Of a stretch of 64,000 bases of DNA, positions 27,049-36,700 are shown piece by piece. The first letter of the stretch is position 1. Each line of letters opens with the position of its first letter. The stretch comes from an uncultured Alphaproteobacteria bacterium (lineage in GTDB: Bacteria > Pseudomonadota > Alphaproteobacteria > Bin95): the NCBI GenBank assembly GCA_938083135.1, contig CALLKY010000097.1:1-64000 (forward strand), given 5' to 3'. Both the position numbers and the translations under genes were made by a program. The notes below the pieces were generated by a model that saw nothing but the letters and a program-made list of their open reading frames with translations, was not told the origin of the DNA and made no database searches.

Positions 27049-27957
27049 ATGAGCGGCCCTCTCCAAGCCGCACTCGCTGAAATCGCGGGTGACACGAATG
27101 AGTTGCTGGCGGAGCTCCTGCCAGATCCAATGCCGCTTGGCGAAGAGCGGAAACTGGTTGAGGCGATGCGCTATGCTGTGCTTGGTCCCGGTAAGCGCTT
27201 CCGGCCGTTCTTGACCGTCGCCGCAGCCGCTGCGACTGGCGGCGATCACACCCGTGCGCTTCATGCGGGTGCCGCGATTGAATGCCTGCACGCCTATAGC
27301 CTCGTCCATGACGATCTGCCGGCGATGGATGATGATGATCTGCGCCGGGGGCGTCCGACCGTCCACAAGGAATATGACGAGGCCACAGCCATTTTGGCCG
27401 GTGACGCATTGCAGACAGAAGCTTTCCGCATTCTCGCCATGCCAGAGACCCATCCTGACGCCAATGTGCGCCTGGAACTGACCCGCGGCCTTGCCGTTGC
27501 TTCTGGAGCGCACGGCATGTGCGGCGGCCAGGCGCTTGATCTGGCAGCAGAAGGGGAGGCCAGCGAGATGGCGAGCGACATGGGCTGGGCGATCAGAATG
27601 CAGCGCCTGAAGACGGGCGCGCTGATATCATTCGCTTGCGAGGCTGGCGCTATCCTTGGCCAAGCCAATGGGCAAGCCCGGGCCGCGCTTTATGGTTACG
27701 GCATGGATATCGGGCTGGCTTTTCAAATCGCTGATGATTTGCTGGACCTTGAAGGAGATGAAGCGCAAGTTGGCAAGCGTCTGGCCAAGGATGCGGAGGC
27801 TGGCAAAGCCACGCTGCCCGGCGCCATGGGCATTCCGGAAGCCCGGCTTTATGCCGAGACGCTTGTGCGTCAGGCAGTTGCGAAGCTTGACTGCTTCGGA
27901 TCGAGCGCCAATCTCTTGCGTGACGCAGCGCGCTTTTCGCTTCAGCGTCAAAGCTAG
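27049..27957 (+). CDS. ispA: Farnesyl (polyprenyl) diphosphate synthase
   Basis: The 302-residue trans-isoprenyl diphosphate synthase has the first aspartate-rich motif [17 protein letters not shown] with [13 protein letters not shown], the GKRFRPFL pyrophosphate-binding segment upstream, and the second motif [15 protein letters not shown]. Length and motifs fit bacterial IspA, which condenses DMAPP and IPP to farnesyl diphosphate. It lies 14 bp before dxs, the first enzyme of the MEP pathway, so precursor supply and chain elongation are co-expressed. Confidence 0.93.
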   Translation: MSGPLQAALAEIAGDTNELLAELLPDPMPLGEERKLVEAMRYAVLGPGKRFRPFLTVAAAAATGGDHTRALHAGAAIECLHAYSLVHDDLPAMDDDDLRRGRPTVHKEYDEATAILAGDALQTEAFRILAMPETHPDANVRLELTRGLAVASGAHGMCGGQALDLAAEGEASEMASDMGWAIRMQRLKTGALISFACEAGAILGQANGQARAALYGYGMDIGLAFQIADDLLDLEGDEAQVGKRLAKDAEAGKATLPGAMGIPEARLYAETLVRQAVAKLDCFGSSANLLRDAARFSLQRQS

Positions 27958-27971
27958 GAAGGGGCAGTTAT

Positions 27972-29903
27972 ATGACCCGCCGCCCGACCCCCCTACTGGA
28001 TCGCATCCGTGATCCGGCTGATCTTCGCCAGATGCCGGAATCAGACCTGATCCGCCTGGCTGACGAACTGCGCTGGGACACGATTGAGAGCGTCGCCGAA
28101 ACTGGCGGCCATCTAGGCGCTTCGCTCGGTGTCGTCGAGCTGACCGTCGCCCTGCATTATGTCTTCGATACGCCCCATGACCGGTTGATCTGGGACGTTG
28201 GCCACCAGTGCTATCCGCATAAAATCCTGACAGGCCGTCGTGATCGCATGGGCACACTCCGCCAAGGCGGCGGTATTTCTGGGTTCACCAAGCGAAGCGA
28301 GAGCGAATACGACCCGTTTGGGGCCGCGCATTCCTCCACATCAATCTCCGCCGGGCTTGGTATGGCGACGGCGGCGCATTTGATGGGCAAGGACAACCGC
28401 GCCATTGCCGTGATCGGTGATGGCGCGATGACGGCTGGCATGGCCTATGAAGCTATGAACAACGCTGGCGCGTCCGGTCTACCACTGGTCGTGATTTTGA
28501 ATGACAACGATATGTCGATTGCTCCACCCGTGGGTGCGCTATCGGGCTACCTCTCCAGGCTGGCGTCCTCCAAGCCCTATTCCAGCTTACGTAGCATTGC
28601 GAAAGATGTGGCGAAGCTTTTCCCGAAGCCATTCGAGGAAGCCGCACGACGGGCCGAAGAATTGGCGCGCGGCATTGTTGGCGGCGGCGAGTTATTCCAG
28701 GCACTTGGCTTCTATTATGTTGGCCCAATTAACGGCCACTCGATTGCGGATCTAGTGCCGATCCTTCAGCATCTCAAGTCCCAAACCCATGGCGACCGGC
28801 CTGTGCTGCTGCATGTGGTGACGGAAAAAGGCAAAGGCTACAGCCACGCTGAAAAATCCGCCGATAAGTATCATGGCGTTTCCCAATTTAATGTGGAGAC
28901 GGGCGAGCAAGCGAAAGGCACGTCAAAAGCGCCAAGCTATACGGGCGTATTCGCCGATACGCTGATCAAGCTGAAAGAACGCGACCCGCGGGTCGTCTCA
29001 GTGACTGCCGCCATGCCGTCTGGCACTGGCCTGGATAAGGTTGGAAAGTGTTTCCCAGATCGCACGTTTGATGTCGGCATTGCGGAGCAACACGGCGTCA
29101 CTTTCGCCGCTGGCATGGCGACGGAAGGGATGCGGCCCTTCGTGGCGATATATTCCACGTTCCTGCAACGCGCCTATGACCAGATCGTCCATGACGTCGC
29201 GATCCAAAGCTTGCCAGTGCGGTTTGCGCTGGACCGGGCGGGCTATGTTGGTGCTGACGGTTCGACCCATTGCGGCGCGTTTGATGTGGCATATCTGGGT
29301 TGCTTGCCAAATTTCGTGCTGATGGCACCGTCAGATGAGGCCGAGCTTGTGCGCATGGTCGCGACATCTGCCCAGATAGACGACCGCCCCTCCGCCATCC
29401 GCTTCCCGCGCGGGGAGGGGACGGGCGTGGCTATCCCAGATATTACGGAAACGCTGGAAATCGGCAAAGGCCGGATCGTCCGTGAGGGTGGCCCCGTCGC
29501 GATACTCAGCTTCGGCGCGCCTTTGACCAATGCTTTGGCCGCAGCCGATATTTTGGCCGAACGTGGATTACAGGCAACGGTCGCTGACGCGCGCTTCGCC
29601 AAGCCATTAGACATGGCTTTGATCCGTGATCTCGCCCACAATCACAAGGCGTTAGTCACAGTTGAGGAAGGGTCAACTGGCGGCTTTGGCGCGCTCGTGT
29701 TGCATGCGCTGGCAGATGAAGGATTGTTGGACGGCGCACTGGCAGTGCGTACGCTCACCATGCCAGATGCATTCCTGGAGCAGGACAAGCCTGCAGCACA
29801 AGTGGCGCAAGCAGGCCTCGATGCCAAGTCGATTGCGAACGCAGCACTTGATGCCATCGCAGCCCGTGCAGACGGCGCGCCTGCTATCAGCAAGGGCACC
29901 TAG
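27972..29903 (+). CDS. dxs: 1-deoxy-D-xylulose-5-phosphate synthase
   Basis: A 643-residue thiamine-diphosphate enzyme of full Dxs length. [60 protein letters not shown], the ThDP motif [19 protein letters not shown] with NDNDMSI, then the transketolase-like pyrimidine domain with [17 protein letters not shown] and [18 protein letters not shown]. It condenses pyruvate and glyceraldehyde 3-phosphate in the first step of the MEP pathway. Last gene of the xseB-ispA-dxs run. Confidence 0.96.
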   Translation: MTRRPTPLLDRIRDPADLRQMPESDLIRLADELRWDTIESVAETGGHLGASLGVVELTVALHYVFDTPHDRLIWDVGHQCYPHKILTGRRDRMGTLRQGGGISGFTKRSESEYDPFGAAHSSTSISAGLGMATAAHLMGKDNRAIAVIGDGAMTAGMAYEAMNNAGASGLPLVVILNDNDMSIAPPVGALSGYLSRLASSKPYSSLRSIAKDVAKLFPKPFEEAARRAEELARGIVGGGELFQALGFYYVGPINGHSIADLVPILQHLKSQTHGDRPVLLHVVTEKGKGYSHAEKSADKYHGVSQFNVETGEQAKGTSKAPSYTGVFADTLIKLKERDPRVVSVTAAMPSGTGLDKVGKCFPDRTFDVGIAEQHGVTFAAGMATEGMRPFVAIYSTFLQRAYDQIVHDVAIQSLPVRFALDRAGYVGADGSTHCGAFDVAYLGCLPNFVLMAPSDEAELVRMVATSAQIDDRPSAIRFPRGEGTGVAIPDITETLEIGKGRIVREGGPVAILSFGAPLTNALAAADILAERGLQATVADARFAKPLDMALIRDLAHNHKALVTVEEGSTGGFGALVLHALADEGLLDGALAVRTLTMPDAFLEQDKPAAQVAQAGLDAKSIANAALDAIAARADGAPAISKGT

Positions 29904-30096
29904 CTGCAAGTTGAGATGCTATCGCGTACAAGGTTGTGAATTTATACTATTTTCACCCTAGTCGATCATACTCCGATAAGGATCATAAGGTTCTCTGACC
30001 TTTGAGTTCTTGAATCGCATGGGGGCTGTTCCCGACGCGATTCCGCAAGTTGACGCCTTTTGCCGTTTGAGAAGGGCGTCGTGACGTGAGGGAGTT

Positions 30097-30963
30097 ATGC
30101 GATCTGTCACGCTGGACGCGGGAGAGGTGCTGTACCGCGAAGGCGAGGCCAGCGACTCTGTCTATTACGTGGAAACGGGCGAAGTGTCCGTGAGTGTTCT
30201 TAAGAATGGCAAGAGCACGATTTTGGCGAAGCGTGGGCCAAGCGATCTAATTGGTGAAATGGGTGTTATCCGGACCGCGCCACGGTCTGCCACGATAACG
30301 GCCATCAAAGAATCGACTTTTGTGAAAATCCCTGCAGATGAATTCCTGAAGGCTTTTGGGCACCGCGAAGGCATTGGCATGAAACTGCTAATGTTACTTT
30401 GCGACCGGCTTGCAGAAAGTGACGCTCGCTATGCGTCGATGAGTTCCGGCGTGTCTGCCGCCAATGTGCAGCGCGCCAAGGTGAAGGTGCCGAAGCCCCA
30501 GAGAATCGTGAAATCAACGCAGCCGATCACTCTATTCGGCGATAGCCCCGAGACAATTGCCCAGATTGGCAAACGCGGCCTACCCATTCGGACCATGCCG
30601 TTTTCGGTAGGTCTTGCCGGCAAGATTATTGATCGCAGCAGTCGTGACCGCCTCTCGCTCCAGCTCACTGGCGATAATGTGCAGTTAAGCCGCACCCATT
30701 TCAGAATCGAAGTCAGCCGCCGCAAAACATTGGTGATTCGGGATATGCACAGCCTGTTTGGCTGCCGCGTCAACGGCAAGCTCATCATTCCGAACGAAAA
30801 ATTCAACTACCTGCCGGTTATTCCGGTGAAGGCTGGCGACAATGAAATTGTAGCAGGCGGTCAATCTTCATGCGCACGCTTTATTCTTCACTGGCAACGC
30901 CCAAAGCCGAAACTGACGTTTATCGAAGATCAGATTAAGCCAGACGACGCTTTCACGCTTTAG
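30097..30963 (+). CDS. Cyclic-nucleotide-binding domain protein with C-terminal FHA-like domain
   Basis: The N-terminal half of this 288-residue protein (about 5-115) is a cNMP-binding/Crp-type beta roll: VLYREGEASDSVYYVETGEVSVSV, LIGEMGVIRTAPRSATITAI, and a following helix. There is no helix-turn-helix. The C-terminal part (about 180-275) looks like a forkhead-associated phosphopeptide-binding domain, with LSRTHFRIEV and FGCRVNGKLI in the positions of the SxxH and VNG motifs. That combination suggests a signalling adaptor responding to a nucleotide and to threonine phosphorylation, but the ligand is not known. It is monocistronic, preceded by about 190 bp of non-coding sequence containing a GACGCC/GGCGTC inverted repeat at 30052-30080. 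Confidence 0.72.
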   Translation: MRSVTLDAGEVLYREGEASDSVYYVETGEVSVSVLKNGKSTILAKRGPSDLIGEMGVIRTAPRSATITAIKESTFVKIPADEFLKAFGHREGIGMKLLMLLCDRLAESDARYASMSSGVSAANVQRAKVKVPKPQRIVKSTQPITLFGDSPETIAQIGKRGLPIRTMPFSVGLAGKIIDRSSRDRLSLQLTGDNVQLSRTHFRIEVSRRKTLVIRDMHSLFGCRVNGKLIIPNEKFNYLPVIPVKAGDNEIVAGGQSSCARFILHWQRPKPKLTFIEDQIKPDDAFTL

Positions 30964-31033
30964 ATCAAATAGGCGCGCCCGCGTTCATGGTGCACTATGC
31001 CTGATCCTGAATTGACGATCGGAGTGCGCTGCT

Positions 31034-31804
31034 ATGGCTGAAGTCCAACCCGCGTCGAAAGATGCCCTTGGTTACCGCATGAAGTTTGGTGTTATTGCGC
31101 CGTCGACCAATACCATCGTGCAGCCAGAATTCGGCTGGATGGCGCCCAAGGGCGTTACCAATCACTTCAGCCGCATTCACATCCCCGACGATCCCCTCGG
31201 TTCCGACGCGGACTTCGAGGAGCTGATGGTCCGTATCCGTGCGGAACTCATGCAGGCCGTTGATCGGGTGATGACGGCCAGGCCGGGTGCCATTGTCATG
31301 GGCATGTCCTCCGAAACCTTTTGGGGTGGCCTCGCTGGTTCTATGGAGTTGAAGGCCAAACTTGAAGCGCGGGCGGATGGCTTGCCGGTCGCAATGGGGT
31401 CTGATGCATCCCAGGCGGCACTTAAGTGCTACGGTGATATCAAACGCATATCCGTCATCACCCCCTATATGCCTGTGGGCGATGGTGAGGTGCGCAAGTT
31501 TTTCGGTGATTGCGGGTTTGAAGTGATGGCGGTTACAGGCCTGAAGTGCCCAAGCCCAACGGCCATTGCCCATGTGGATGCCAAAACATTGCGAGACGCA
31601 GTGAATGAGGTGAATGACCCGCAAGTGGAGGCGATCCTGCAGGTCGGCACCAATTTGGCATTCGCAAACATCGCGCCAATGGCTGAGTTCTGGTTGGATA
31701 AACCGGTGTTGGCGATCAACACCGCCACATATTGGCACGCGCTGCGCATGAACAACATTCAGGACCGAATTCAAGGCTTTGGCTCCTTGCTGGAAGACTA
31801 TTGA
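31034..31804 (+). CDS. Arylmalonate decarboxylase/maleate isomerase-like protein lacking the catalytic cysteines
   Basis: The 256-residue protein has the Asp/Glu-racemase-superfamily layout of maleate isomerase and arylmalonate decarboxylase: KFGVIAPSTNTIVQPEF at the N-terminus binds a carboxylate in relatives, VMGMSSETFWGG (residues 88-99) occupies the first catalytic loop, and ILQVGTNLAFANI (about 202-214) the second. The cysteines used by maleate isomerase in both loops are replaced by Gly90/Met91 and Gly205, by eye alignment. Function is therefore uncertain; a decarboxylase or binding role are alternatives. It stands alone between the cNMP/FHA gene and the DUF2459 gene. Confidence 0.7.
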   Translation: MAEVQPASKDALGYRMKFGVIAPSTNTIVQPEFGWMAPKGVTNHFSRIHIPDDPLGSDADFEELMVRIRAELMQAVDRVMTARPGAIVMGMSSETFWGGLAGSMELKAKLEARADGLPVAMGSDASQAALKCYGDIKRISVITPYMPVGDGEVRKFFGDCGFEVMAVTGLKCPSPTAIAHVDAKTLRDAVNEVNDPQVEAILQVGTNLAFANIAPMAEFWLDKPVLAINTATYWHALRMNNIQDRIQGFGSLLEDY

Positions 31805-31923
31805 TCACTTAGTGAGCTGCGCATTCGCTCGGCCAAGCGCCATAAAATGGCCGTTCTTGCCTCTGATACTGTTGAAATCGACAGCGGTTACGGATGCACT
31901 CTATGCGCGCGAGACCTTAGCCG

Positions 31924-32586
31924 ATGCGGGCGCTTCGCACCGTTGGGCTCTCTCTTCTAGGCCTGTTTGTTGTGCTCGTGGCCTACGGGATTGCGGCGAC
32001 GGCGTTGAGTCGCATGCCCATGAACGCAAATTTCCAGGAACAGCCCGGCGGCATCCCGGTCGCAATTATCGACAACGGCGTTCACGTGGACATTCTAACC
32101 CCCGTCGCTGGCTTGGATCATGACTGGCGCCGGGTGCTGCCTGAAGGGGCGGTGCCGGACAATGTGACATGGCTTGGCTTTGGTTGGGGGTCCCGGGACT
32201 TTTATCTCAATACGCCGACGTGGGAAGATTTCAGTATTTGGAACGGCGCAAAGGCGCTTGCTGGCATCGGTGGAACAACAGTCCGCGTGCAGTTCCGAGA
32301 GATTTTGCTTGAAGCATCCAATGTGACCGTAATTCGGCTGGACCCTGTCCGCTTCGCCTTGCTTCGGGAAGCGATCACGGCGGCGATGGTATTGAATGCT
32401 GATGGTCGTGCAGCGGCTATCCCGCATCCAGGCTACGGTGATGACCTGTTTTTGGAGGCCCATGGCCGCTACAGCCCACTCCTGACATGCAATGAATGGG
32501 CGTCCCGGGTATTGGCAAAAGCGGGGGTTCGAACAGCCTATTGGGCGCCATTTCCCAATGGCGTCATCCCGCCCGTTGCTGAGTGA
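31924..32586 (+). CDS. DUF2459-family (TIGR02117-like) membrane-anchored protein
   Basis: A 220-residue protein with one N-terminal membrane segment (about residues 8-28). The conserved family features are visible: NGVHVDILTPV, WLGFGWGSRDFYLNTPTW and LLTCNEWASRVLAKAGVRTAYWAPFPNGV. The histidine, aspartate and TCN cysteine suggest a papain-like hydrolase site, though no activity is established for the family to my knowledge. No clear ribosome-binding site precedes the ATG. Confidence 0.75.
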   Translation: MRALRTVGLSLLGLFVVLVAYGIAATALSRMPMNANFQEQPGGIPVAIIDNGVHVDILTPVAGLDHDWRRVLPEGAVPDNVTWLGFGWGSRDFYLNTPTWEDFSIWNGAKALAGIGGTTVRVQFREILLEASNVTVIRLDPVRFALLREAITAAMVLNADGRAAAIPHPGYGDDLFLEAHGRYSPLLTCNEWASRVLAKAGVRTAYWAPFPNGVIPPVAE

Positions 32587-32660
32587 CTAGGTGGTCACTG
32601 GCCTTGAAAGAGGCCCAGGGATAGACTCAGTACACCTCTCCCAAATTGGATGCTGCAGCT

Positions 32661-33593
32661 ATGGCTATTTCCCCTTCACGGACTGGATTTCAGGGCGTTT
32701 ACCCGATCCTCTATGCCTTCTTTGACGATGCTGGAAAGCTGGATCGGCAGGCGATGCGGGCCCAGGTGAACGGATGTATCGCAGCGGGTGCTCACGGCAT
32801 TGCGGTGATGGGTTTGGCGACGGAAGTCGGCAAGCTGGATGTGCGCGAACGTCGCCAGATTCTGGAATGGGTCGGAGAGGATGTGGCGGGCCGCGTCCCG
32901 TTGGCTGTCACTGTTGGGGAGCCTAGCATTGATGGGCAGATTGAATTTGTGCGGGCAGCAGAAGAAGCGGGTGCGGATTGGTCAATTCTCCAACCGCCAG
33001 CTATCATCGGCGCGCCGGAGGCTGAATATGTGCGCTTCTTTGGCAAAGTGGCGGATAAGGCTGGCATCCCGCTTGGCATCCAGAACGCGCCAGGGCTGAT
33101 GGCAACAAGCCTGTCCAATGCTGCGCTTCGGGATTTGAACGCCCAGCACAGCAATGTTTGCCTGCTGAAAGGCGAAGGGCCTGCGATCTATATCAAGCAG
33201 CTGATGGAAGATACGGCAGGTGCCTATGATATCTTTGGCGGTATGGCGGGCATTCAGTTCCCGGATAGTTTGCGGGCGGGCGCTGTTGGCATGATCCCAG
33301 CGGCCGACCTATTTGATCCCCAAATCAAGATCTTTGAGCTGTTCCAAAAAGGTGATGCCGCCAGTATTGCAGAGGCAGAGCGCCTGCATCGTGAATTGCT
33401 GCCGCTGATCGTGTTCATGATGACGTCAGTCGAGAATTTCGTCTGTTACGGCAAGCGCTTGCTGGCGGAACGGCTGGGCCTGGGCATTGAAGCTGGCCGT
33501 GGCCGCTCCCCCGCCCAACAACCGACAGATTTCGGTATAGAGGTCATGCGCTATTGGGCCAACTACTTAGGGCCGCTGCCCAAGGGTGAGTAG
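32661..33593 (+). CDS. Dihydrodipicolinate synthase/N-acetylneuraminate lyase family protein
   Basis: A 310-residue class I aldolase TIM barrel: GVYPILYAFFDDAGKLD, GIAVMGLATEVGKLDVRER in place of the usual GTTGE-type motif, GADWSILQPP, IPLGIQNAPG and LLKGEGPA, where the lysine is in the Schiff-base position. Members cleave or condense pyruvate-type keto acids; the GLATEV loop differs from true DapA, so lysine synthesis is unlikely. The ATG at 32661 is preferred over an in-frame TTG 15 bases upstream. Probably transcribed with the cupin gene 50 bp downstream. Confidence 0.8.
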   Translation: MAISPSRTGFQGVYPILYAFFDDAGKLDRQAMRAQVNGCIAAGAHGIAVMGLATEVGKLDVRERRQILEWVGEDVAGRVPLAVTVGEPSIDGQIEFVRAAEEAGADWSILQPPAIIGAPEAEYVRFFGKVADKAGIPLGIQNAPGLMATSLSNAALRDLNAQHSNVCLLKGEGPAIYIKQLMEDTAGAYDIFGGMAGIQFPDSLRAGAVGMIPAADLFDPQIKIFELFQKGDAASIAEAERLHRELLPLIVFMMTSVENFVCYGKRLLAERLGLGIEAGRGRSPAQQPTDFGIEVMRYWANYLGPLPKGE

Positions 33594-33643
33594 TTCCCGG
33601 TGAACGGATACCCAACGCTCCGACAAATATAAGGATGATCACA

Positions 33644-34141
33644 ATGCCGAACGATCCCTCCGCACAAACTTCTTCCCGGGTTGTGCAGCCCGATGCAGGT
33701 CAAAGCTTCTGGCAGCCTGTTCCGGCCAATGGCCATGTTGAGGTCAAGGTTGTGGGTGGGGCCGCGAATGGCATGGCGGAGTTTGATTGCGGCCTGCAGG
33801 AAGTCGCACCCGGATGCTATGTCCGCGAACACGCCCATGACCGCAATGAGGAGCTGATCTTCGTCCATGAAGGCGAAGGTGAGGCCGTTGTGGATGGCGA
33901 GACGCACCCTATGCGGCCCGGCACCACGTTCTATCTCGCCAAGGATAGTCGCCACCTGTTCCGCAATACTGGCGACACGCCCATGCGCTTTTTCTGGACG
34001 CTCCTGCCCGGCGGCCTCTCCCCTTTCTTCGAAGCCATCGGCCGCGCCCGCACGGCTGGAGACGCAGCACCTGCGCCATTCCCACGGCCTGATGATATAG
34101 CGGCGATTGAGCAGAATACGGTGTTTGGGAAAGCAAAATAG
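33644..34141 (+). CDS. Cupin-domain protein
   Basis: The 165-residue protein has one double-stranded beta-helix. CYVREHAHDRNEELIFVHEGEGE supplies the His-His-Glu metal ligands and DSRHLFRNTGDTPMRF the last histidine. A catalytic metal is therefore likely (dioxygenase, isomerase or decarboxylase); the substrate is unknown. AAGGA eight bases upstream favours the ATG at 33644 over the one at 33635. It lies 10 bp before a VOC gene, consistent with co-translation. Confidence 0.8.
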   Translation: MPNDPSAQTSSRVVQPDAGQSFWQPVPANGHVEVKVVGGAANGMAEFDCGLQEVAPGCYVREHAHDRNEELIFVHEGEGEAVVDGETHPMRPGTTFYLAKDSRHLFRNTGDTPMRFFWTLLPGGLSPFFEAIGRARTAGDAAPAPFPRPDDIAAIEQNTVFGKAK

Positions 34142-34151
34142 AAAGCTGCAA

Positions 34152-34544
34152 ATGCTGTCCCACGTCACCATCGGCATCCGCAATCTGGACCGCGCTTTTG
34201 CCTTCTACGCGCATGTCCTGGCACCGCTAAACTATGTGCTGAAATTCCACGAGCCAGCGCAAAACTGGGCCGGGTGGAAACTGCCGGATGCAGACCGCCC
34301 GCTTTTCATCATAACAGTCCCCATAGATGGCGGCGCGCCATCCGCCGGTAACGGCACCATGACCGCTTTCCTCGCCAAGGACCGCGCGACGGTCGATGCG
34401 GTCCATGGGGCAGCCTTGGCGGCGGGCGGCCAAGACGAAGGCACCCCCGGCCTCCGCCCCCAATATCACGAGACCTATTACGGCGCATATTTCCGGGACT
34501 TGGATGGGAACAAGCTATGCGTGGCCTGTCACGAGGCTGCCTAA
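34152..34544 (+). CDS. VOC-family protein
   Basis: A 130-residue VOC protein: LSHVTIGIRNLDRAFAFYAHVLAPL at the start and YYGAYFRDLDGNKLCVACHEAA at the end. It resembles glyoxalase-like proteins annotated near dioxygenases; DLDGNKLC is the typical metal-side strand, although the usual glutamate is not in the expected position. Its stop overlaps the stop of the convergent DUF4345 gene by a few bases. Confidence 0.78.
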   Translation: MLSHVTIGIRNLDRAFAFYAHVLAPLNYVLKFHEPAQNWAGWKLPDADRPLFIITVPIDGGAPSAGNGTMTAFLAKDRATVDAVHGAALAAGGQDEGTPGLRPQYHETYYGAYFRDLDGNKLCVACHEAA

Positions 34545-34930
34545 GAACTAGGAGTTCGCTGCCCAATCTTCCCTTGCCACACAGCCAGCGCTGGCACGAC
34601 ACCGAGTTCCAGGAACAATCCTATGAGATGTGGCGTTGTTGGTGCGCCGTCCAGCAGTAATGACATCAGCCGCGCTAGGCCGCCTATGAAAACGAGCGCT
34701 GTTAGCAGCCGGAACCGGTCGGTTTTGATCTGGATGTTGGGGATCGTCGTATAGAAAGCGATGCCGACGGCTAGGAAGATGCCGGATATGTAGCGGAAAT
34801 GGCTGTTGAGGTCTGTAATATCTGCGGGTCCGCCAAAGGCTGCGGGGCCGAGGATGATACCTGATAGCCCGGCACTTATCGGCACGAGGCCAAGGATGGC
34901 GACGGTGATTTGTAACAGGCGCTTGCTCAT
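34541..34930 (-). CDS. DUF4345-family small membrane protein
   Basis: A 129-residue protein with four predicted hydrophobic helices. SHFRYISGIFLAVGIAFY is characteristic of the DUF4345 family, followed by short charged loops and GLARLMSLLLDGAP. Function is unknown. The ATG at 34930 is chosen because residues before it in the longer frame are not membrane-like and lie in the divergent promoter region of the lipoprotein hydrolase gene. Confidence 0.75.
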   Translation of the reverse strand: MSKRLLQITVAILGLVPISAGLSGIILGPAAFGGPADITDLNSHFRYISGIFLAVGIAFYTTIPNIQIKTDRFRLLTALVFIGGLARLMSLLLDGAPTTPHLIGLFLELGVVPALAVWQGKIGQRTPSS

Positions 34931-34942
34931 GGAGCAGCACCA

Positions 34943-35866
34943 ATGGAGCGATGTGTGAGTTTCAAGCAAGCGGGCATAAAGATTGCGTCCAGGGTCGTTT
35001 CGAAATCGGCGGCGGCAGTGACATCCGTGCTGGTTCTGGCGGGGTGTTCGGGCCCGGATGTCGTGAATTCTCTCGTGCCAGACGCGGGCTATACGGTCAT
35101 AAAAGATTTGGCTTATGGCGACGGCCCGCGTCGGACTATGGATCTATACGTGCCGGCGGGCGCTAAGGGTGGCACCCCCACCGTAATTTTCTTTTATGGT
35201 GGCAGTTGGAAGGATGGGTCCAAGGACGACTACAAATTCACCGGCCAGGCGTTGGCGTCGCGCGGATACCAAGTCGCCGTGCCGGATTACCGGTTATATC
35301 CGGAGGTGAAATTCCCAGAGTTTCTGGAGGATTCTGCAGCCTCCGTCGCGTCGACGCTTGCGCATGCTGGCCGTCACGGCGTTGCCCCAGGTCCGGTCTA
35401 TCTGGCGGGCCATTCAGCGGGCGCATACAATGCCGTCATGCTGACGATAGATGACCGATGGTTGGGTGCCCATGATCTCCGCCCCTGTGAAGCGATTGCA
35501 GGCACGGTGGGTCTGGCAGGGCCGTATGATTTCCTGCCGCTTCAATCCGACAGCCTGAGGGCGATCTTCGGCCCAAAAAACCAGCGCGAACGCACCCAGC
35601 CGATCAATTACGTGAACGGTGGTTCCCCGCCGCTGCTGCTGTCCAGTGGCTTGGACGACAGCACCGTATCCCCGCGCAATTCCCGTCGCCTGGCTAAAAA
35701 GGTGCAGCAGATGGGCGGCAGCGCTGAAACGCGATTTTATGAGGATATCGGCCATATTTGGCTGGTCGCTTCGCTCGCTGCACCCTTCCGGCATTTGGCC
35801 CCGGTGCTGGATGATATGGACGGCTTCTTCCAGCAACACCCGAAACCCAGAGGCTGCAATGGCTGA
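34943..35866 (+). CDS. Lipoprotein alpha/beta hydrolase (carboxylesterase-like)
   Basis: The 307-residue protein begins with a lipoprotein signal whose lipobox LVLAGC would anchor it at about Cys35. VIFFYGGSWKDGS holds the oxyanion-hole region, DYRLYPEVKFPEFLEDSAASV is typical of the HSL/kynurenine-formamidase group, and the nucleophile elbow is GHSAGAY. An acidic residue near SGLDDSTV and the histidine in DIGHIW complete the triad. Substrate unknown. It overlaps the next hydrolase gene by 8 bp. Confidence 0.82.
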   Translation: MERCVSFKQAGIKIASRVVSKSAAAVTSVLVLAGCSGPDVVNSLVPDAGYTVIKDLAYGDGPRRTMDLYVPAGAKGGTPTVIFFYGGSWKDGSKDDYKFTGQALASRGYQVAVPDYRLYPEVKFPEFLEDSAASVASTLAHAGRHGVAPGPVYLAGHSAGAYNAVMLTIDDRWLGAHDLRPCEAIAGTVGLAGPYDFLPLQSDSLRAIFGPKNQRERTQPINYVNGGSPPLLLSSGLDDSTVSPRNSRRLAKKVQQMGGSAETRFYEDIGHIWLVASLAAPFRHLAPVLDDMDGFFQQHPKPRGCNG

Positions 35867-36689
35867 CGATTTCCAATCCGCTCCCCTGCCACTCCCACCT
35901 GCGGCACCGGTTACAGCCGGGCAGAGGGCGCTGGCCAATGGTGCCAAGCTTTGGGTATGGGATACGGGCGGGGAGGGCGCTGTTGTTCTGTTGGCGCATC
36001 CGGCGTCTGGCAATCATGCATCCTGGGGGTATCAGCAGCCAGTTTTGGCAGCAGCGGGGTATCGTGTGATTGGCTATTCCAGGCGGGGATATGCTGGCTC
36101 CGATATCGGCCCGGCGGATGATCCAGGTAGCCAGGCCGGCGATATCGCCGCCCTCCTTGATGTGCTGGGGGTCGACCGCGCCCATGTGCTGGGCTCAGCC
36201 GCTGGTGGGTCTACAGCGCTCGATTTCGCGCTGGCTTATCCAGGCCGCACCCGCTCCGCGATCATTGCCTCCAGCCTGATGAGCATTCAGGAGCCGGACT
36301 ACCAGGCCGCCTCATCCCGTGCGCGCGGTCCCTGGTTCGATGGGCTGCCGGTGGACGCCCGCGAACTCAGCCCCAGCTACCGCGCTGGATGCCCGGATGG
36401 TGCTGCGGCCTGGATGGATATCAACGCGCTCAATACGTCAGGCGCACCAAAGCAGCCGCTTATGTCATCGATCACATGGACGACGCTCGGGGCCATGACA
36501 GTGCCGGCGCTGCTGCTGACCGGCGACGCGGACCTCTATATGCCGCCCGCCGTCCTTCGTACAATTGCCAAACGCATGCCCCATGCCGAATGCCGGATCG
36601 CCCAAGACGTGGGCCACCCGATATTCTGGGAGCAGCCGGATTGGTTCAACGCAACCATTCTTGATTTTCTGGCGAGGAACCCAGGCTAG
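35859..36689 (+). CDS. Alpha/beta-hydrolase-fold protein with alanine at the nucleophile elbow
   Basis: A 276-residue hydrolase-fold protein: LLAHPASGNHASWGYQQPVLAAAGYRVIGYSRRGYAGSD (in two strands) and the elbow HVLGSAAGGSTALDFAL at about 109-125, where the usual serine of GxSxG is Ala114 (codon gcc). The acid (GDADLYMPP) and histidine (DVGHPIFW) positions remain. It may not be an esterase; a neighbouring Ser113 or a non-hydrolytic reaction are alternatives. The start at 35859 overlaps the lipoprotein hydrolase stop, suggesting coupling. Confidence 0.78.
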   Translation: MADDFQSAPLPLPPAAPVTAGQRALANGAKLWVWDTGGEGAVVLLAHPASGNHASWGYQQPVLAAAGYRVIGYSRRGYAGSDIGPADDPGSQAGDIAALLDVLGVDRAHVLGSAAGGSTALDFALAYPGRTRSAIIASSLMSIQEPDYQAASSRARGPWFDGLPVDARELSPSYRAGCPDGAAAWMDINALNTSGAPKQPLMSSITWTTLGAMTVPALLLTGDADLYMPPAVLRTIAKRMPHAECRIAQDVGHPIFWEQPDWFNATILDFLARNPG

Positions 36690-36700
36690 GGCAGACTAGT

